From positions 124,001 through 188,000 of the forward strand of contig NZ_LXRG01000201.1 of the NCBI RefSeq assembly GCF_001651035.1: 64,000 bases of DNA, read 5' to 3'. Position 1 is the first letter of the stretch, and each line of letters starts with the position of its first letter. A program made the position numbers and the translations under genes. Shown in pieces: positions 1 to 8,965 of the stretch. The notes under the pieces were generated by a model. That model was not told the origin of the DNA. It made no database searches and saw nothing but the letters and a program-made list of their open reading frames with translations. Source of the stretch: Halomonas sp. ALS9. Lineage in GTDB: Bacteria; Pseudomonadota; Gammaproteobacteria; Pseudomonadales; Halomonadaceae.

Positions 1-556
1 GCGTGGGGTCGGTTTGACCACCCGCCGCGCCGGTGACGGTAATGGGGATTTTGCGCCGCTTGCACCAGGCGATGAGCGCAGCTTTGGCAATCACGCTGTC
101 GATGGCATCGACCACGTGGTCGGCGTCATCGGGAATGCGCTCAGCAAGGTTGGTGGGCGTGACGAAGGCGGTGTCGGCCATAATCTCAATTTCTGGAGCA
201 ATCAGGCGGCAACGCCCGGCAAGCACCTCCACCTTGGGCTGACCAATGGTGCCATCCAGCGCATGGAGCTGGCGGTTAACGTTGGAAACGCACACGTCAT
301 CAAGATCAATCAGCGTTAGTTTGCCAATACCCGAGCGAGCCAGCGCTTCAACCGTCCAACTACCCACACCGCCAACGCCAACCACCACCACATGGGCTTG
401 ACGAAACGCGTTGGCCGCGCGCTGCCCGTAAAGGCGCCGAATGCCGCCAAAACGAAACTCATAGTCTGCAGATGCAGGTTCCACATTAACCGTGGGCATT
501 GAAGAAGCAGGTGGTATGCCTGGAGGGCTTAATGAAGACATTGCAGACTCACTCAT
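1..556 (-). CDS. tcdA: tRNA threonylcarbamoyladenosine dehydratase (partial, 3' end missing)
   Basis: This is an E1-like (ThiF/MoeB superfamily) protein that in the TcdA/CsdL family uses ATP to cyclise t6A37 of tRNA to ct6A. The reverse-strand reading frame is open from the ATG at 556 to the window edge, about 185 codons. It shows the nucleotide-binding glycine-rich stretch VVVVGVGGVGSWTVEALARS, followed by LIDLDDVCVSNVNRQ and DHVVDAIDS, the hallmark order of this family. About 20 N-terminal residues rich in Ser and Pro precede the core. The start overlaps the truC stop as ATGA, so the two tRNA-modification genes are probably translationally coupled. The C-terminal part lies outside the window. 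A generic ThiF-like enzyme is the main alternative. Confidence 0.88.
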   Translation of the reverse strand, partial: MSESAMSSLSPPGIPPASSMPTVNVEPASADYEFRFGGIRRLYGQRAANAFRQAHVVVVGVGGVGSWTVEALARSGIGKLTLIDLDDVCVSNVNRQLHALDGTIGQPKVEVLAGRCRLIAPEIEIMADTAFVTPTNLAERIPDDADHVVDAIDSVIAKAALIAWCKRRKIPITVTGAAGGQTDPT

Positions 557-1326
557 AGCACTTGAAGGGCTGAAGGCTTGGTGTGGGGTGGCGTGCGCAG
601 ACTATCCAGCGGTAGATGCCCCGCCCAACCAAGGTGGTTAAACAGCGCAATCATGGTGTCATCCAAGGCACAGCTTAATTGTACCCGCTTGTCGAACAGC
701 GGATGGTCAAAGGCCAAATAGGTGGCCGCCAGCAGTAACCGTGGCGCCCCCAGCTGTTCGGCAAAAAAGCGGTTGTGGACACTCTTACCGTGCTTGGCAT
801 CGCCAATAATCGGATAGCCCCGCCGGGATAGATGGCGACGAATTTGATGGCGTCGACCGGTCAACGGCCGAGCTTCGACCAGCGAATAACGCGCCACCGG
901 GTAGCGATCGACCTGCACCGGCAGCTCGACGCTATCCAGACGGCGAATATCCGTCATCGCGGGCATAGCGGGCATTTCTGCCTTGGGTCGTGTGCCATCC
1001 TCTTCACGCAGCGGGTAGTCCAAACGCTCACTCTCCGGCGCTTTACCGCGTACCACCGCCAAGTAGCGCTTCTCCACCTGACGTTCGCTAAAGGCGTCGC
1101 TGAGCAAGCCTGCTACTGTTGAAGAGAGGGCAAACACCATCACCCCGGACGTGGGTCGATCCAGCCGATGAACAGGATAAACCCGCTTGCCAATTTGGTC
1201 GCGTAGGCGCTGAAGTAGAAACTCGGTTTCGCCACGCGCCAATGCCGAGCGATGCACCAACAGCCCTGACGGCTTATGCACCGCAACAAGATGCTCATCC
1301 TGGTAAAGGAGGTTGAGTGGCGTCAT
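553..1326 (-). CDS. truC: tRNA pseudouridine(65) synthase
   Basis: RluA-family pseudouridine synthase of 257 residues, close to the roughly 260 of E. coli TruC, which converts U65 of tRNA to pseudouridine in the cytoplasm. The catalytic motif HRLDRPTSGV is present with Asp at about residue 56, and KPSGLLVHRS near residue 18 and GRRHQIRRHLS further on match the TruC subgroup better than RluA, RluC or RluD. There is no N-terminal S4 domain. It is the first gene of a two-gene reverse-strand unit with tcdA (4-base overlap). Assignment to TruC rather than another RluA paralogue rests on remembered sequence similarity. Confidence 0.87.
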   Translation of the reverse strand: MTPLNLLYQDEHLVAVHKPSGLLVHRSALARGETEFLLQRLRDQIGKRVYPVHRLDRPTSGVMVFALSSTVAGLLSDAFSERQVEKRYLAVVRGKAPESERLDYPLREEDGTRPKAEMPAMPAMTDIRRLDSVELPVQVDRYPVARYSLVEARPLTGRRHQIRRHLSRRGYPIIGDAKHGKSVHNRFFAEQLGAPRLLLAATYLAFDHPLFDKRVQLSCALDDTMIALFNHLGWAGHLPLDSLRTPPHTKPSALQVL

Positions 1327-1459
1327 AACGCTCCGAAGTAATAATGACGAGTAGCCGTAGCGAGTATTTATAGCAGGGCGCTATTGTCGCGGCTTGGTCG
1401 TGAGATGTCACCCACGCAATACAATAATGTTTCTCAACAAACCTTCTCACCACTAGCGC

Positions 1460-1478
1460 AATGTTATAAGATAACCTT
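1460..1478. promoter_or_regulatory. Candidate Zur box
   Basis: The 19 bases AATGTTATAAGATAACCTT form a 9-1-9 dyad whose halves match at 7 of 9 positions. The left half is identical to the gammaproteobacterial Zur consensus as I remember it (AATGTTATA-N-TATAACATT) and the right half differs at two positions. It lies 22 bases upstream of the ATG at 1501 and overlaps a possible -10 (TATAAG), a position suited to repression. Binding is inferred, not shown. Confidence 0.65.
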
Positions 1479-1500
1479 AATGATTAATAAGGAGTCTCTT

Positions 1501-3024
1501 ATGAAACGTTCTTCTGCTGCGTGGCTGGCCATTCTGGCGTCGTTTAATACCTGGGCGGCGGATCGCAGCCTGGATATTGCTGCGCCATGGGAAATTAAAA
1601 GCGCTGACCCATCCACATCAGGGTATGTGTTTAGCCGTATGCGGGTGGCGGAAAATCTGGTAACCACCGACAACCAGGGCCAACTTGCTCCTGGTCTAGC
1701 CAGTGCCTGGGAGGTATCCGACGATGGCCTTGAGTGGCGTTTTACACTACGCGAGAACGCTCACTTTCATGATGGCACGGCGGTGAGTGCCGATGCAGTC
1801 GTCAATAGTTTAGAGGCCTCCATCGCCAAACCCGGCATGCTGGATACAGCGCCTATTGCTAGCGTCGAAGCCGTTGGTGATGACGTCGTCATCAAACTGG
1901 AAAGCGCTTTTGCCCCCCTACCCGCGCTGCTGGCGCACTCGACAACGCTGATTCTCGCCGAGGCCGCCTATGCCGAGAATGGCGACGTTACCCAGATGAT
2001 CGGCAGCGGCCCCTATCAGGTCGATGAACTCAGCCCGCCCCAGCGTATGACGGTCACCCGTTTTGACGACTATTGGGGGGCTGCCCCGGCCATAGCAGCT
2101 GCGAGTTACTTAGCGGTGAGCCGCGGCGAAACCCGCGCGCTGATGGCGGAAAGTGGCGATGCGGATATCGTTTTCACCCTCGATCCTGCCAGCCAGGCAC
2201 GCCTAAGCCGCAACGCCTCCCTTTCGCTGCACAGTGAACCGCTGCCGCGCACCATCATGCTCAAGCTTAATGCGAGCCATCCGTTTCTTGATGATAAGCG
2301 CGCTCGCCAAGCCCTCAGTATGGCCATTGACCGAGCAGGTATTGCGGCGGGGTTGCTGCGCGCACCGGAGGCAGCGGCGACGGAGCTATTCCCCGAGAGC
2401 CTTGGCGCTTGGCACTTAGGCGTCGCCCCTTCCAGTGGCCAGGATATTGAAAAAGCCCAGGCGCTACTCGCCGAGCTGGGCTGGGAGCCGAATGAAGAGG
2501 GCCTGTTGGAACGCGATGGCCAGCCGTTCAAGCTAACCCTGCGCACCTACGCTGACCGCCCCGAGCTGCCGCTAGTGGCCACTGCTCTACAGAGCCAATG
2601 GCGCGAACTGGGTGTTGATCTAGAAGTTGCGGTGGGCAATGCCAGTGCTATTCCCTCAGGCCACCATGACGACAGCCTAGAAGTGGGATTATCAGGCCGC
2701 AATTACGGCCTGGTGCCCAATCCGCTGGTTTCGCTGCTTGATGATATCGGTTCCGACCCGGACAACATGGGCGGCGACTGGGGCACCATGAATTGGCGGG
2801 ATGATGAGGTAGCCGAGTGGCTGGACACTCTGCGCCAATCCACCGAGGAGCAGGCGCTAAACGACCTGGCGCCGCTGGTGGCCGAACGGCTACATCAAGA
2901 GATGCCGCTGATTCCGGTGGCCTGGTATCAGCAAACCGCCGCTGTCAGCGATGAGGTAGAGGGCTTTTCCATCGACCCACTAGAGCGCAGCTACCGGATT
3001 GACCAGATGGAGTGGGCCGAATGA
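1501..3024 (+). CDS. ABC transporter substrate-binding protein, nickel/peptide family (SBP_bac_5)
   Basis: Periplasmic binding protein of 507 residues. I chose the ATG at 1501 because AAGGAG lies just upstream and the first 19-20 residues form a signal peptide (Lys-Arg, hydrophobic run, cleavage near TWA-AD); an in-frame start at 1384 would bury the Zur-like box. Family marks are the early LAPGLASAWEVSDDGLEWRF segment, RENAHFHDG, GSGPYQVDE and the VMLALN-type segment IMLKLNASHPFLDDKRARQAL, resembling NikA and metallophore-binding relatives more than DppA. First gene of a four-gene operon with ATGA overlaps throughout. The upstream Zur-like box suggests zinc or a zinc-metallophore complex as cargo; nickel, haem or a peptide remain possible. 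Confidence 0.82.
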   Translation: MKRSSAAWLAILASFNTWAADRSLDIAAPWEIKSADPSTSGYVFSRMRVAENLVTTDNQGQLAPGLASAWEVSDDGLEWRFTLRENAHFHDGTAVSADAVVNSLEASIAKPGMLDTAPIASVEAVGDDVVIKLESAFAPLPALLAHSTTLILAEAAYAENGDVTQMIGSGPYQVDELSPPQRMTVTRFDDYWGAAPAIAAASYLAVSRGETRALMAESGDADIVFTLDPASQARLSRNASLSLHSEPLPRTIMLKLNASHPFLDDKRARQALSMAIDRAGIAAGLLRAPEAAATELFPESLGAWHLGVAPSSGQDIEKAQALLAELGWEPNEEGLLERDGQPFKLTLRTYADRPELPLVATALQSQWRELGVDLEVAVGNASAIPSGHHDDSLEVGLSGRNYGLVPNPLVSLLDDIGSDPDNMGGDWGTMNWRDDEVAEWLDTLRQSTEEQALNDLAPLVAERLHQEMPLIPVAWYQQTAAVSDEVEGFSIDPLERSYRIDQMEWAE

Positions 3025-3980
3025 CGTCACGCTGGACGCAAGGACTTGGCCGACTGCTGCTATCACGGCTATTTCAAGCGGGGCTAGTGGCGTGGTTAGT
3101 CGGCACGCTAACCTTTATTCTCACCCGCAGCCTGCCCGGTGATATGGCCTATCGTATCGCCGCCGGGCGTTACGGCTACGACATGGTGGATGGGGCCGCA
3201 GCTGAAGCAGTGAGGGCCGAATTAGCGCTGGATCAACCTGCCGCTGGCGCGTATTTCAGCTGGCTATGGGATTTGCTGCAACTGGATCTGGGTCGCTCAT
3301 TGGTCAGCGGGAACCCAGTGATTCAGGAGCTTTCTCACCAATTGGGCCACTCATTGAGCCTGGCGATTATTGCCGTACTGCTTTCGCTGCTGATCGGCCC
3401 GCCATTAGGGTTGGTGGCCGGCCTCAAGCCCGGCGGCATGCTGGATCGTAGCAGTGAAGTCGCCGCTAACGTGCTGCGGGCTCTGCCACCCTTTGCGGTG
3501 GGGCTGCTACTGATCATGCTGTTTGCGGTCACCCTGGGCTGGCTACCCGTGGCGGGGCACGGCAGCGCGCTGCACAACGTGCTGCCTGCACTGACATTGG
3601 CGTTGGGGCTTGCCGCTGTTTCCAGCCGCGTGGCACGCAACGCCATGGCCGATGTGTCCCACTCTGCCTACTACGCTTTTTCGCGCACCAAAGGTCTCAA
3701 CGAACGCCAGAGTTTTATGCGCCACGGGCTGCGCAACGCCGCGGTACCGGTGGTGGCGTACCTGGGTGTCCAGTTTGTTTATTTAATTGAAGGTGTCGTG
3801 GTGGTGGAAACCCTGTTTGCCTGGCCGGGAATTGGCCATGCACTGGTGCACGCTATCGTGGCACGAGATGTGCCGATGATTCAGGGCACGGCGCTGGTCA
3901 TGGGGCTACTGTTCGTCATGCTCAATACCGCCGTGGATATCGCCTGCCACTTTCTTGACCCACGGAGGCGCCACGCATGA
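3021..3980 (+). CDS. ABC transporter permease, NikB/DppB type
   Basis: Inner-membrane permease of 319 residues. The ATG at 3021 overlaps the upstream stop codon (ATGA) and gives the typical short basic N-terminus before the first membrane helix; an in-frame ATG at 3012 is possible but adds nothing. Several hydrophobic helices are visible. The cytoplasmic EAA loop, about residues 220-240 (SRTKGLNERQSFMRHGLRNA), contacts the ATPase in this family. It should pair with the next permease and the fused ATPase to move the ligand delivered by the 1501 binding protein. It belongs to the binding-protein-dependent transport family of Dpp, Opp and Nik systems. Confidence 0.85.
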   Translation: MTSRWTQGLGRLLLSRLFQAGLVAWLVGTLTFILTRSLPGDMAYRIAAGRYGYDMVDGAAAEAVRAELALDQPAAGAYFSWLWDLLQLDLGRSLVSGNPVIQELSHQLGHSLSLAIIAVLLSLLIGPPLGLVAGLKPGGMLDRSSEVAANVLRALPPFAVGLLLIMLFAVTLGWLPVAGHGSALHNVLPALTLALGLAAVSSRVARNAMADVSHSAYYAFSRTKGLNERQSFMRHGLRNAAVPVVAYLGVQFVYLIEGVVVVETLFAWPGIGHALVHAIVARDVPMIQGTALVMGLLFVMLNTAVDIACHFLDPRRRHA

Positions 3981-4804
3981 CGGCCGCTACTACTCGTTTG
4001 TCATCTCGCTTCTCGCTGCCCCAGCTCAGCAGCCGCCAACAATTGGGCGCATTCTTGCTCGCCCTGCTGCTAGCCTTTGCTTGGCTGGTGCCGTGGCTAT
4101 TTGATGCTGACCCTGCTCGTCAGCAGCTAACCCGCATTCTGCAAGCGCCTTCTCTAGCCGAGCCGTTCGGCACCGACCACTTAGGGCGTAGCATGTTAGC
4201 CCGCCTTGCGGCGGCGATTCGCCTCTCCTTGGGGATGGCGCTGCTCAGTGTGGCCACCGCCGCTATTCCCGGCGTATTGCTGGGCGTGGTCGCCGGTTGG
4301 CGCGGTGGCTGGAGCGACCGTCTGCTGGGCAGCTTGGCCGATGCCTGCCTAGCGCTACCTGGCCTGCTGTTGGTGCTTTTATTAGTCGCTATTGCGCCGG
4401 GCAACTTCTGGGCGCTTTATGTGGGTATCTCGCTGGTACTGTGGATTGAGTACTTCCGCGTGGTGCGTGCTCGAACGCAGGCGCTGGTGACATCGCCGCA
4501 GATCGAGGCCAGCCGCCTGCTCGGCTTTGGGCCGACAATGCTTTTCCGCCGCCACCTATGGCCAGAACTTGCTCCCCAGGTATTCACCCTGGCAGCTTTT
4601 GGCGCCGCCAGCGCTATTCTGGCGATGGCCGCGTTAGGCTTTGTCAGCGTAGGGCTGCGCCCTCCCACCGCCGAGCTGGGGCTAATGATGATTGAGCTAC
4701 TGCCCTACTACCACGAGGCCCCTTGGGCCATGGCACAGCCGATCATCGTACTGTTTGTGGTAGTGATGAGTTTAAACCTACTGGCAGGGAAGGATCCGCG
4801 ATGA
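3977..4804 (+). CDS. ABC transporter permease, NikC/DppC type
   Basis: Second inner-membrane permease, 275 residues, starting inside the previous stop codon (ATGA at 3977). After one N-terminal helix comes FGTDHLGRSMLARLA, the family's periplasmic signature of DppC/NikC proteins, then further helices and the EAA loop around ASRLLGFGPTMLFRRHLWPE. The C-terminus ends in a helix with MSLNLLAGKDPR, the usual NLxGDxxR-like ending. It should form the heterodimeric channel with the 3021 product. Function follows from family and operon position. Confidence 0.85.
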   Translation: MTAATTRLSSRFSLPQLSSRQQLGAFLLALLLAFAWLVPWLFDADPARQQLTRILQAPSLAEPFGTDHLGRSMLARLAAAIRLSLGMALLSVATAAIPGVLLGVVAGWRGGWSDRLLGSLADACLALPGLLLVLLLVAIAPGNFWALYVGISLVLWIEYFRVVRARTQALVTSPQIEASRLLGFGPTMLFRRHLWPELAPQVFTLAAFGAASAILAMAALGFVSVGLRPPTAELGLMMIELLPYYHEAPWAMAQPIIVLFVVVMSLNLLAGKDPR

Positions 4805-6216
4805 CCTCTATGACGCTGACCACGACCTTGCTGAGCGTTGAAGCACTCACCGTTGATGGCGACGGCGTAAGCATCGCGCCGATCACTTTTGCGCTGGAAG
4901 CCGGCCAACGCCTCACCCTGCTAGGCGAAACCGGCTCCGGGAAGAGCTTGATCGCCCAGGCGATTATGGGCACCCTGCCTAACGGCCTAACCACCAGCGG
5001 TCAGCTCACCATTGCCAGCCACACCTGTGCCGCAGCCGACACAACGTCACGGCGCGCACTCTGGGGCCGCACACTAGCACTACTGCCTCAGGAACCCTGG
5101 AATGCACTAGACCCGACCATGCGTGCGCTGCCCCAGGTCGCCGAGACACACCGTTATGTCGCAGGGCGTTCTAAACCAGACGCCAACAGCGCCGCCCGCG
5201 ATGACTTGATTCAACTCGGCTTGGAAGAAGGGCTTAACAAACTGCCCGGCGAGCTTTCCGGTGGTATGGCCCAGCGCGTGGCCTTTGCCGCCGCCAGCGC
5301 GGCGGGCGCCTCGATCGTGATTGCCGATGAGCCCACCAAAGGCCTGGATGCCCCCCGCCGGGATGATGTTGTCAAACTGCTAGCTAAAACCCCCGATGCG
5401 GGCGGCGCGCTGCTGACCATTACCCACGATATTGATGTGGCACGGCGCTTGGGTGGCGAAGTCATCATTCTACGCCAAGGCCAGGTGGTCGAACGCGGCC
5501 CCGCCGAGCAGTTGCTTAATCAGCCGCAAACCGAGTACGCCCAACGGCTGCTGAGCGCAGAACCCAGCCGCTGGTCAGATCCTTCGCCCTTTAGCCATCA
5601 AGCCAGCTCTCCCGTGGTCAGCGCCAGCGGGCTAGGCATTGCCCGTGGCGGTCGCCAGCTGTTTAGCGAGCTAGACGTAGCGGTGCGCCCTGGCGAAATA
5701 GTGGGTGTGGTCGGCCCCTCAGGCTGCGGTAAAAGCACTCTGGGGGATATACTGCTCGGCGTTGCCAAACCGGGCGCAGGTAGCGTTATCTACCAAGACG
5801 GCATGCCCAGGTTGGGGCGGCAAAAACTCTACCAAGACCCACCGGCGGCGTTTTCTCCCCACTGGACACTAAACCAGCTGCTTGAGGATTTACTCCGCCG
5901 CCATCAATTCGAGTACCGCGCGGTTGCGCCACTCATGGAGCGTTTGGGCCTTAATCAACACCTATTGGATCGTCGTCCCGGCGAGATCTCCGGCGGTGAA
6001 CTGCAGCGCTTTGCGATTCTACGCGTGCTGCTGCTTAAACCTCGCTTTCTGTTTGCCGACGAGCCCACCTCGCGGCTTGATCCGGTAACGCAACAGCAAA
6101 CTCTTAGCCTGCTGATTGAGCTGGCCCGGGAACAAGCCTGCGCAGTAATGCTGGTCAGCCACGACCCGGCACTGATTGCGAAGGTATGTGATCGGCAGTT
6201 GGCATTGGCGGGTTAG
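4801..6216 (+). CDS. Fused double ABC ATPase (DppD-DppF type)
   Basis: One polypeptide of 471 residues carries two complete ATPase domains. Domain 1 has Walker A GETGSGKS (about 42-49), signature LSGGMAQR and Walker B ending ADEPTKGLD. Domain 2 has GPSGCGKST (about 305-313), ISGGELQR and ADEPTSRLD. In most Nik/Dpp systems these are separate genes; fused forms are known in some metal and metallophore importers. The ATG at 4801 overlaps the preceding stop as ATGA. Both domains look catalytically intact, with the H-loop histidines in TITHDID and LVSHDPA. The last 62 bases overlap, tail to tail, the convergent LysR gene. Confidence 0.87.
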   Translation: MTSMTLTTTLLSVEALTVDGDGVSIAPITFALEAGQRLTLLGETGSGKSLIAQAIMGTLPNGLTTSGQLTIASHTCAAADTTSRRALWGRTLALLPQEPWNALDPTMRALPQVAETHRYVAGRSKPDANSAARDDLIQLGLEEGLNKLPGELSGGMAQRVAFAAASAAGASIVIADEPTKGLDAPRRDDVVKLLAKTPDAGGALLTITHDIDVARRLGGEVIILRQGQVVERGPAEQLLNQPQTEYAQRLLSAEPSRWSDPSPFSHQASSPVVSASGLGIARGGRQLFSELDVAVRPGEIVGVVGPSGCGKSTLGDILLGVAKPGAGSVIYQDGMPRLGRQKLYQDPPAAFSPHWTLNQLLEDLLRRHQFEYRAVAPLMERLGLNQHLLDRRPGEISGGELQRFAILRVLLLKPRFLFADEPTSRLDPVTQQQTLSLLIELAREQACAVMLVSHDPALIAKVCDRQLALAG

Positions 6217-7138
6217 GCGAAAGCGGCAATTGCCCCGTCGGGATATGCTCTTTGATAAACGCTAAGAACGCCTGGGTTGCTCTCGGCAAGGTGCGTTTAG
6301 CCAGGGTTTGGACTTCGATAAAACGCAAGTCCATGCCCTGGTCGCGGATAGGAATAGCAACCACACGCTGCTGTTGAATGCGGTAACGAACGGAAATCTC
6401 ACCGGCAAGCGCCACGCCTCCCCCCAGCATGGCGAAATTGATCAGCGCTTCGGTGTAATCGCTGCTAAAAATAGATTCAAACGCTAGGTTTTGGCGACTA
6501 CAGCAGATATCAAACAACTGGCGCAGCGTTGTCTCTGGTGAAGGTAACGCCAACGGGTAACGCTGCAACTGCGCCAGCGAAATATACTTCTTAGTCGCTA
6601 ACTCATGATGAGTAGCAACCAGCGCCATAATCGGTGCGGGCTGCCTAAGCGCTACATTGATATCGGCTTCTGGCTTGAGGCTGAAGGTGATGCCTATGTC
6701 CGCTTCGCCCTCTCGCACATGACGCGTCGCTTCCGACGGTGGCCCCACCATCAAATGAAAATTGATACCGCTATAGCGCTCGCGAAAGGCCGCGATTGCC
6801 GCAGGCAAAAAATCCACGGCAAAGCCTTCGGAACTGGCTAGTCGCACCTTTCCCCGTTGTAAACCACGCAGTGCCAGCATTTCACTGCCAATGCGGTCGG
6901 CTTCAAGCTGCATATGACGCGCATGCACCGCCAGTAACTCGCCTGCGGCACTGGGCACCATGCCTCTCGCACGGCGCTCAAACAACAGCGTATCTAACTC
7001 GCTCTCCAGCCGCGCAATCTGCCGGCTAATCGCCGAGGGCGCCACATTCAGCTTGCCCGAGGCTTCGCTGATAGAGCCACAGCGCACCACTTCTAAAAAG
7101 TAGCGTAGCGCCGTTTCTTGCAGCACCCGTGGATTCAT
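6155..7138 (-). CDS. LysR-family transcriptional regulator
   Basis: Regulator of about 327 residues with an N-terminal winged helix-turn-helix (about residues 10-65: ALRYFLEVVRCGSISEAS, then SAISRQIARLESEL) and a C-terminal substrate-binding-like effector domain. The start at 7138 (MNPRVL) is chosen because GGAGGGG lies 3 bases upstream; an in-frame start at 7213 lacks this site. It is transcribed divergently from the peptide importer beginning at 7373, so that operon is the likely target. The C-terminal Pro-rich tail is encoded inside the end of the fused ATPase gene (62-base overlap). The effector is unknown; a peptide or an amino acid is a guess from context. Confidence 0.87.
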   Translation of the reverse strand: MNPRVLQETALRYFLEVVRCGSISEASGKLNVAPSAISRQIARLESELDTLLFERRARGMVPSAAGELLAVHARHMQLEADRIGSEMLALRGLQRGKVRLASSEGFAVDFLPAAIAAFRERYSGINFHLMVGPPSEATRHVREGEADIGITFSLKPEADINVALRQPAPIMALVATHHELATKKYISLAQLQRYPLALPSPETTLRQLFDICCSRQNLAFESIFSSDYTEALINFAMLGGGVALAGEISVRYRIQQQRVVAIPIRDQGMDLRFIEVQTLAKRTLPRATQAFLAFIKEHIPTGQLPLSPNPPMPTADHIPSQSVPGRG

Positions 7139-7264
7139 ATCCCCTCCATTGCACATCGCACCCAGCATTGCCGAAACAGCAACGATAAGTTCTAAACATT
7201 GCACTTGTGGCACGCTTAAACAATAGATTAGTTTTAAAGATAAGGCGACGACGCATCACATCGT

Positions 7265-7301
7265 TGAGTCACCTAATCACTGATTCATTCAACTGATTCA
7301 T
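7265..7301. promoter_or_regulatory. Triple TGANTCA motif in the LysR/importer divergent region
   Basis: Between the LysR gene and the peptide importer lie TGAGTCA (7265-7271), TGATTCA (7281-7287) and TGATTCA (7294-7300), spaced 16 and 13 bases start to start; the last two sit in a 13-base direct repeat around CTGATTCAT. Clustered short palindromes in a divergent LysR promoter region are reasonable operator candidates, but they do not form one clear T-N11-A site. Nothing else in this intergenic region stands out. Confidence 0.35.
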
Positions 7302-7372
7302 CAAATAACAACAGCACCGACGGTACGCCAAACGCTCATAACCTTCCTTTATTAAAAAAAACGAGGTATGGC

Positions 7373-8890
7373 ATGCAATCATCTAGAACTCTCTACTGCG
7401 CTACATCCCTTGCGTTACTCAGCTTCGCGACACCCGCATTAGCCGGTAAGGCCAACGATACCCTGGTCTATGCGTCTGATAGCGAGCCTGAAAACGTAAG
7501 CCCTTACCACAACAACCTGCGCGAAGGCGTTATCCTCGCCCACTTGGCCTGGGACACGCTGATTTATCGCAACCCACAAACCAATGAGTACGAGCCACGC
7601 TTGGCAACAGAGTGGGAGTGGGCCGATGACTCGACCTTGGATCTTGTGCTTCGCGAGGGCGTGACCTTTCACAACGGCGAGGCCTTCGACGCCGATGATG
7701 TTGTTTTCACCTTTAACTATGCGGTGTCACCCGAGTCTCGGGTGGTAACACGCCAGAATGTTGACTGGATTGAAAGCGTTGAGAAACTGGATGACTATCA
7801 GGTGCGCATCCACCTTAAAGAGCCTTTCCCTGCCGCCCTTGAGTACCTTTCCGGGCCGATGCCGATTTATCCCGATGCGTATTTTCAGGAAGTCGGTATT
7901 GAAGGCTTTAGCCGTGAGCCTGTGGGTACCGGCCCCTACCGGATTACCAACGTGCGCCCTGGGGATGGCGTCAGTCTAACGCGCTTTGAAGACTACTTTG
8001 CCGATAGCCCAATCGGCCAACCTGAGATCGGCAATATCGAGTTCAAGGCCATTGCCGATGCGGACTCACGTATGGCGCAATTAATGTCCGGTCAAGTCGA
8101 TTGGATCTGGCGCGTGCCGTCGGATCAAGCAGAGTCGCTGGGCGGTATGCCACAGCTTAGCGTGCTAGGTGGCGAAACCATGCGCGTTGGCTATATTGGC
8201 CTGGATGCCGCCGCCCGAGAAAATTCACCGCTGAATGACATCCGCGTACGCCAGGCCATTAACCACGCCATGAACCGGGAAGGCCTCGCTAATGATCTGG
8301 TGCGCGGCGGCAGTCAGCCCCTCTACGCCCCCTGCTTTCCTACTCAGTTTGGCTGTGAAACACAAAACGTTATTGAGTACGAGTACGACCCTGAAAAAGC
8401 CCGTGAACTGCTCGCCGAGGCAGGCTATGCCGATGGCTTCGATATCGACCTTCATGCCTATCGGGAACGGGACTACGCCGAAGCCATGATTGGCGATCTA
8501 CGCGCCGTGGGCATCAATGCCAACCTGCGCTTTATGACCTCCCCCGCGCTGCTGGAACTCCAGCGCAACGGCCAAACCGATATGTCCTTCAAAGCCTGGG
8601 GCTCCTTCTCTATTAACGATGTCTCGGCCTTCGTCAGCGTCTATTTCACAGGCGGCATTGACGATCTCTGGCAGGACACCCAGGTACAGGAGTGGCTTCA
8701 GACCGCCGATACCTCAGTTGATCCTGATGTGCGCTTAGAGCACTACCAGAAAGCGTTCGCTCGCATTTCCGAACAAGCGTATTGGGCACCGCTATTCTCG
8801 TACTCCACCTATTACGCCCACACCGCTGATCTTGAGTTCACCGCTTACCCCGACGAACTACCGCGCTTTTACGAGGCAAGCTGGAAGTAA
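7373..8890 (+). CDS. Peptide ABC transporter substrate-binding protein (SBP_bac_5)
   Basis: Periplasmic binding protein of 505 residues with a clear signal peptide (first 24 residues, cleavage near ALA-GK). The start is the ATG at 7373, with CGAGG 6 bases upstream; the ATG at 7368 is out of frame. Family marks are LREGVTFHNGEAFDADDVVFT, given here only in part as REGVTFHNGEAFDADDVV, then GTGPYRI and RQAINHAMNRE. It heads an operon of five transport genes and two M20 peptidases, so di- or oligopeptides or amidated amino acids are the likely cargo. It is only distantly similar to the binding protein at 1501, so the two systems are not a recent duplication. Confidence 0.86.
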   Translation: MQSSRTLYCATSLALLSFATPALAGKANDTLVYASDSEPENVSPYHNNLREGVILAHLAWDTLIYRNPQTNEYEPRLATEWEWADDSTLDLVLREGVTFHNGEAFDADDVVFTFNYAVSPESRVVTRQNVDWIESVEKLDDYQVRIHLKEPFPAALEYLSGPMPIYPDAYFQEVGIEGFSREPVGTGPYRITNVRPGDGVSLTRFEDYFADSPIGQPEIGNIEFKAIADADSRMAQLMSGQVDWIWRVPSDQAESLGGMPQLSVLGGETMRVGYIGLDAAARENSPLNDIRVRQAINHAMNREGLANDLVRGGSQPLYAPCFPTQFGCETQNVIEYEYDPEKARELLAEAGYADGFDIDLHAYRERDYAEAMIGDLRAVGINANLRFMTSPALLELQRNGQTDMSFKAWGSFSINDVSAFVSVYFTGGIDDLWQDTQVQEWLQTADTSVDPDVRLEHYQKAFARISEQAYWAPLFSYSTYYAHTADLEFTAYPDELPRFYEASWK

Positions 8891-8965
8891 CGGCGTGACG
8901 TTTGAACTATCGGCAGCCGTGGCTCTTTCCACGGCTAGCCTTCCATAGCGAAGGGGTGATGCTTT

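Noticed and set aside
1384-1500. N-terminal extension of the first binding protein
   Set aside because: It would place coding sequence over the Zur-type box and in front of a perfectly good signal peptide.
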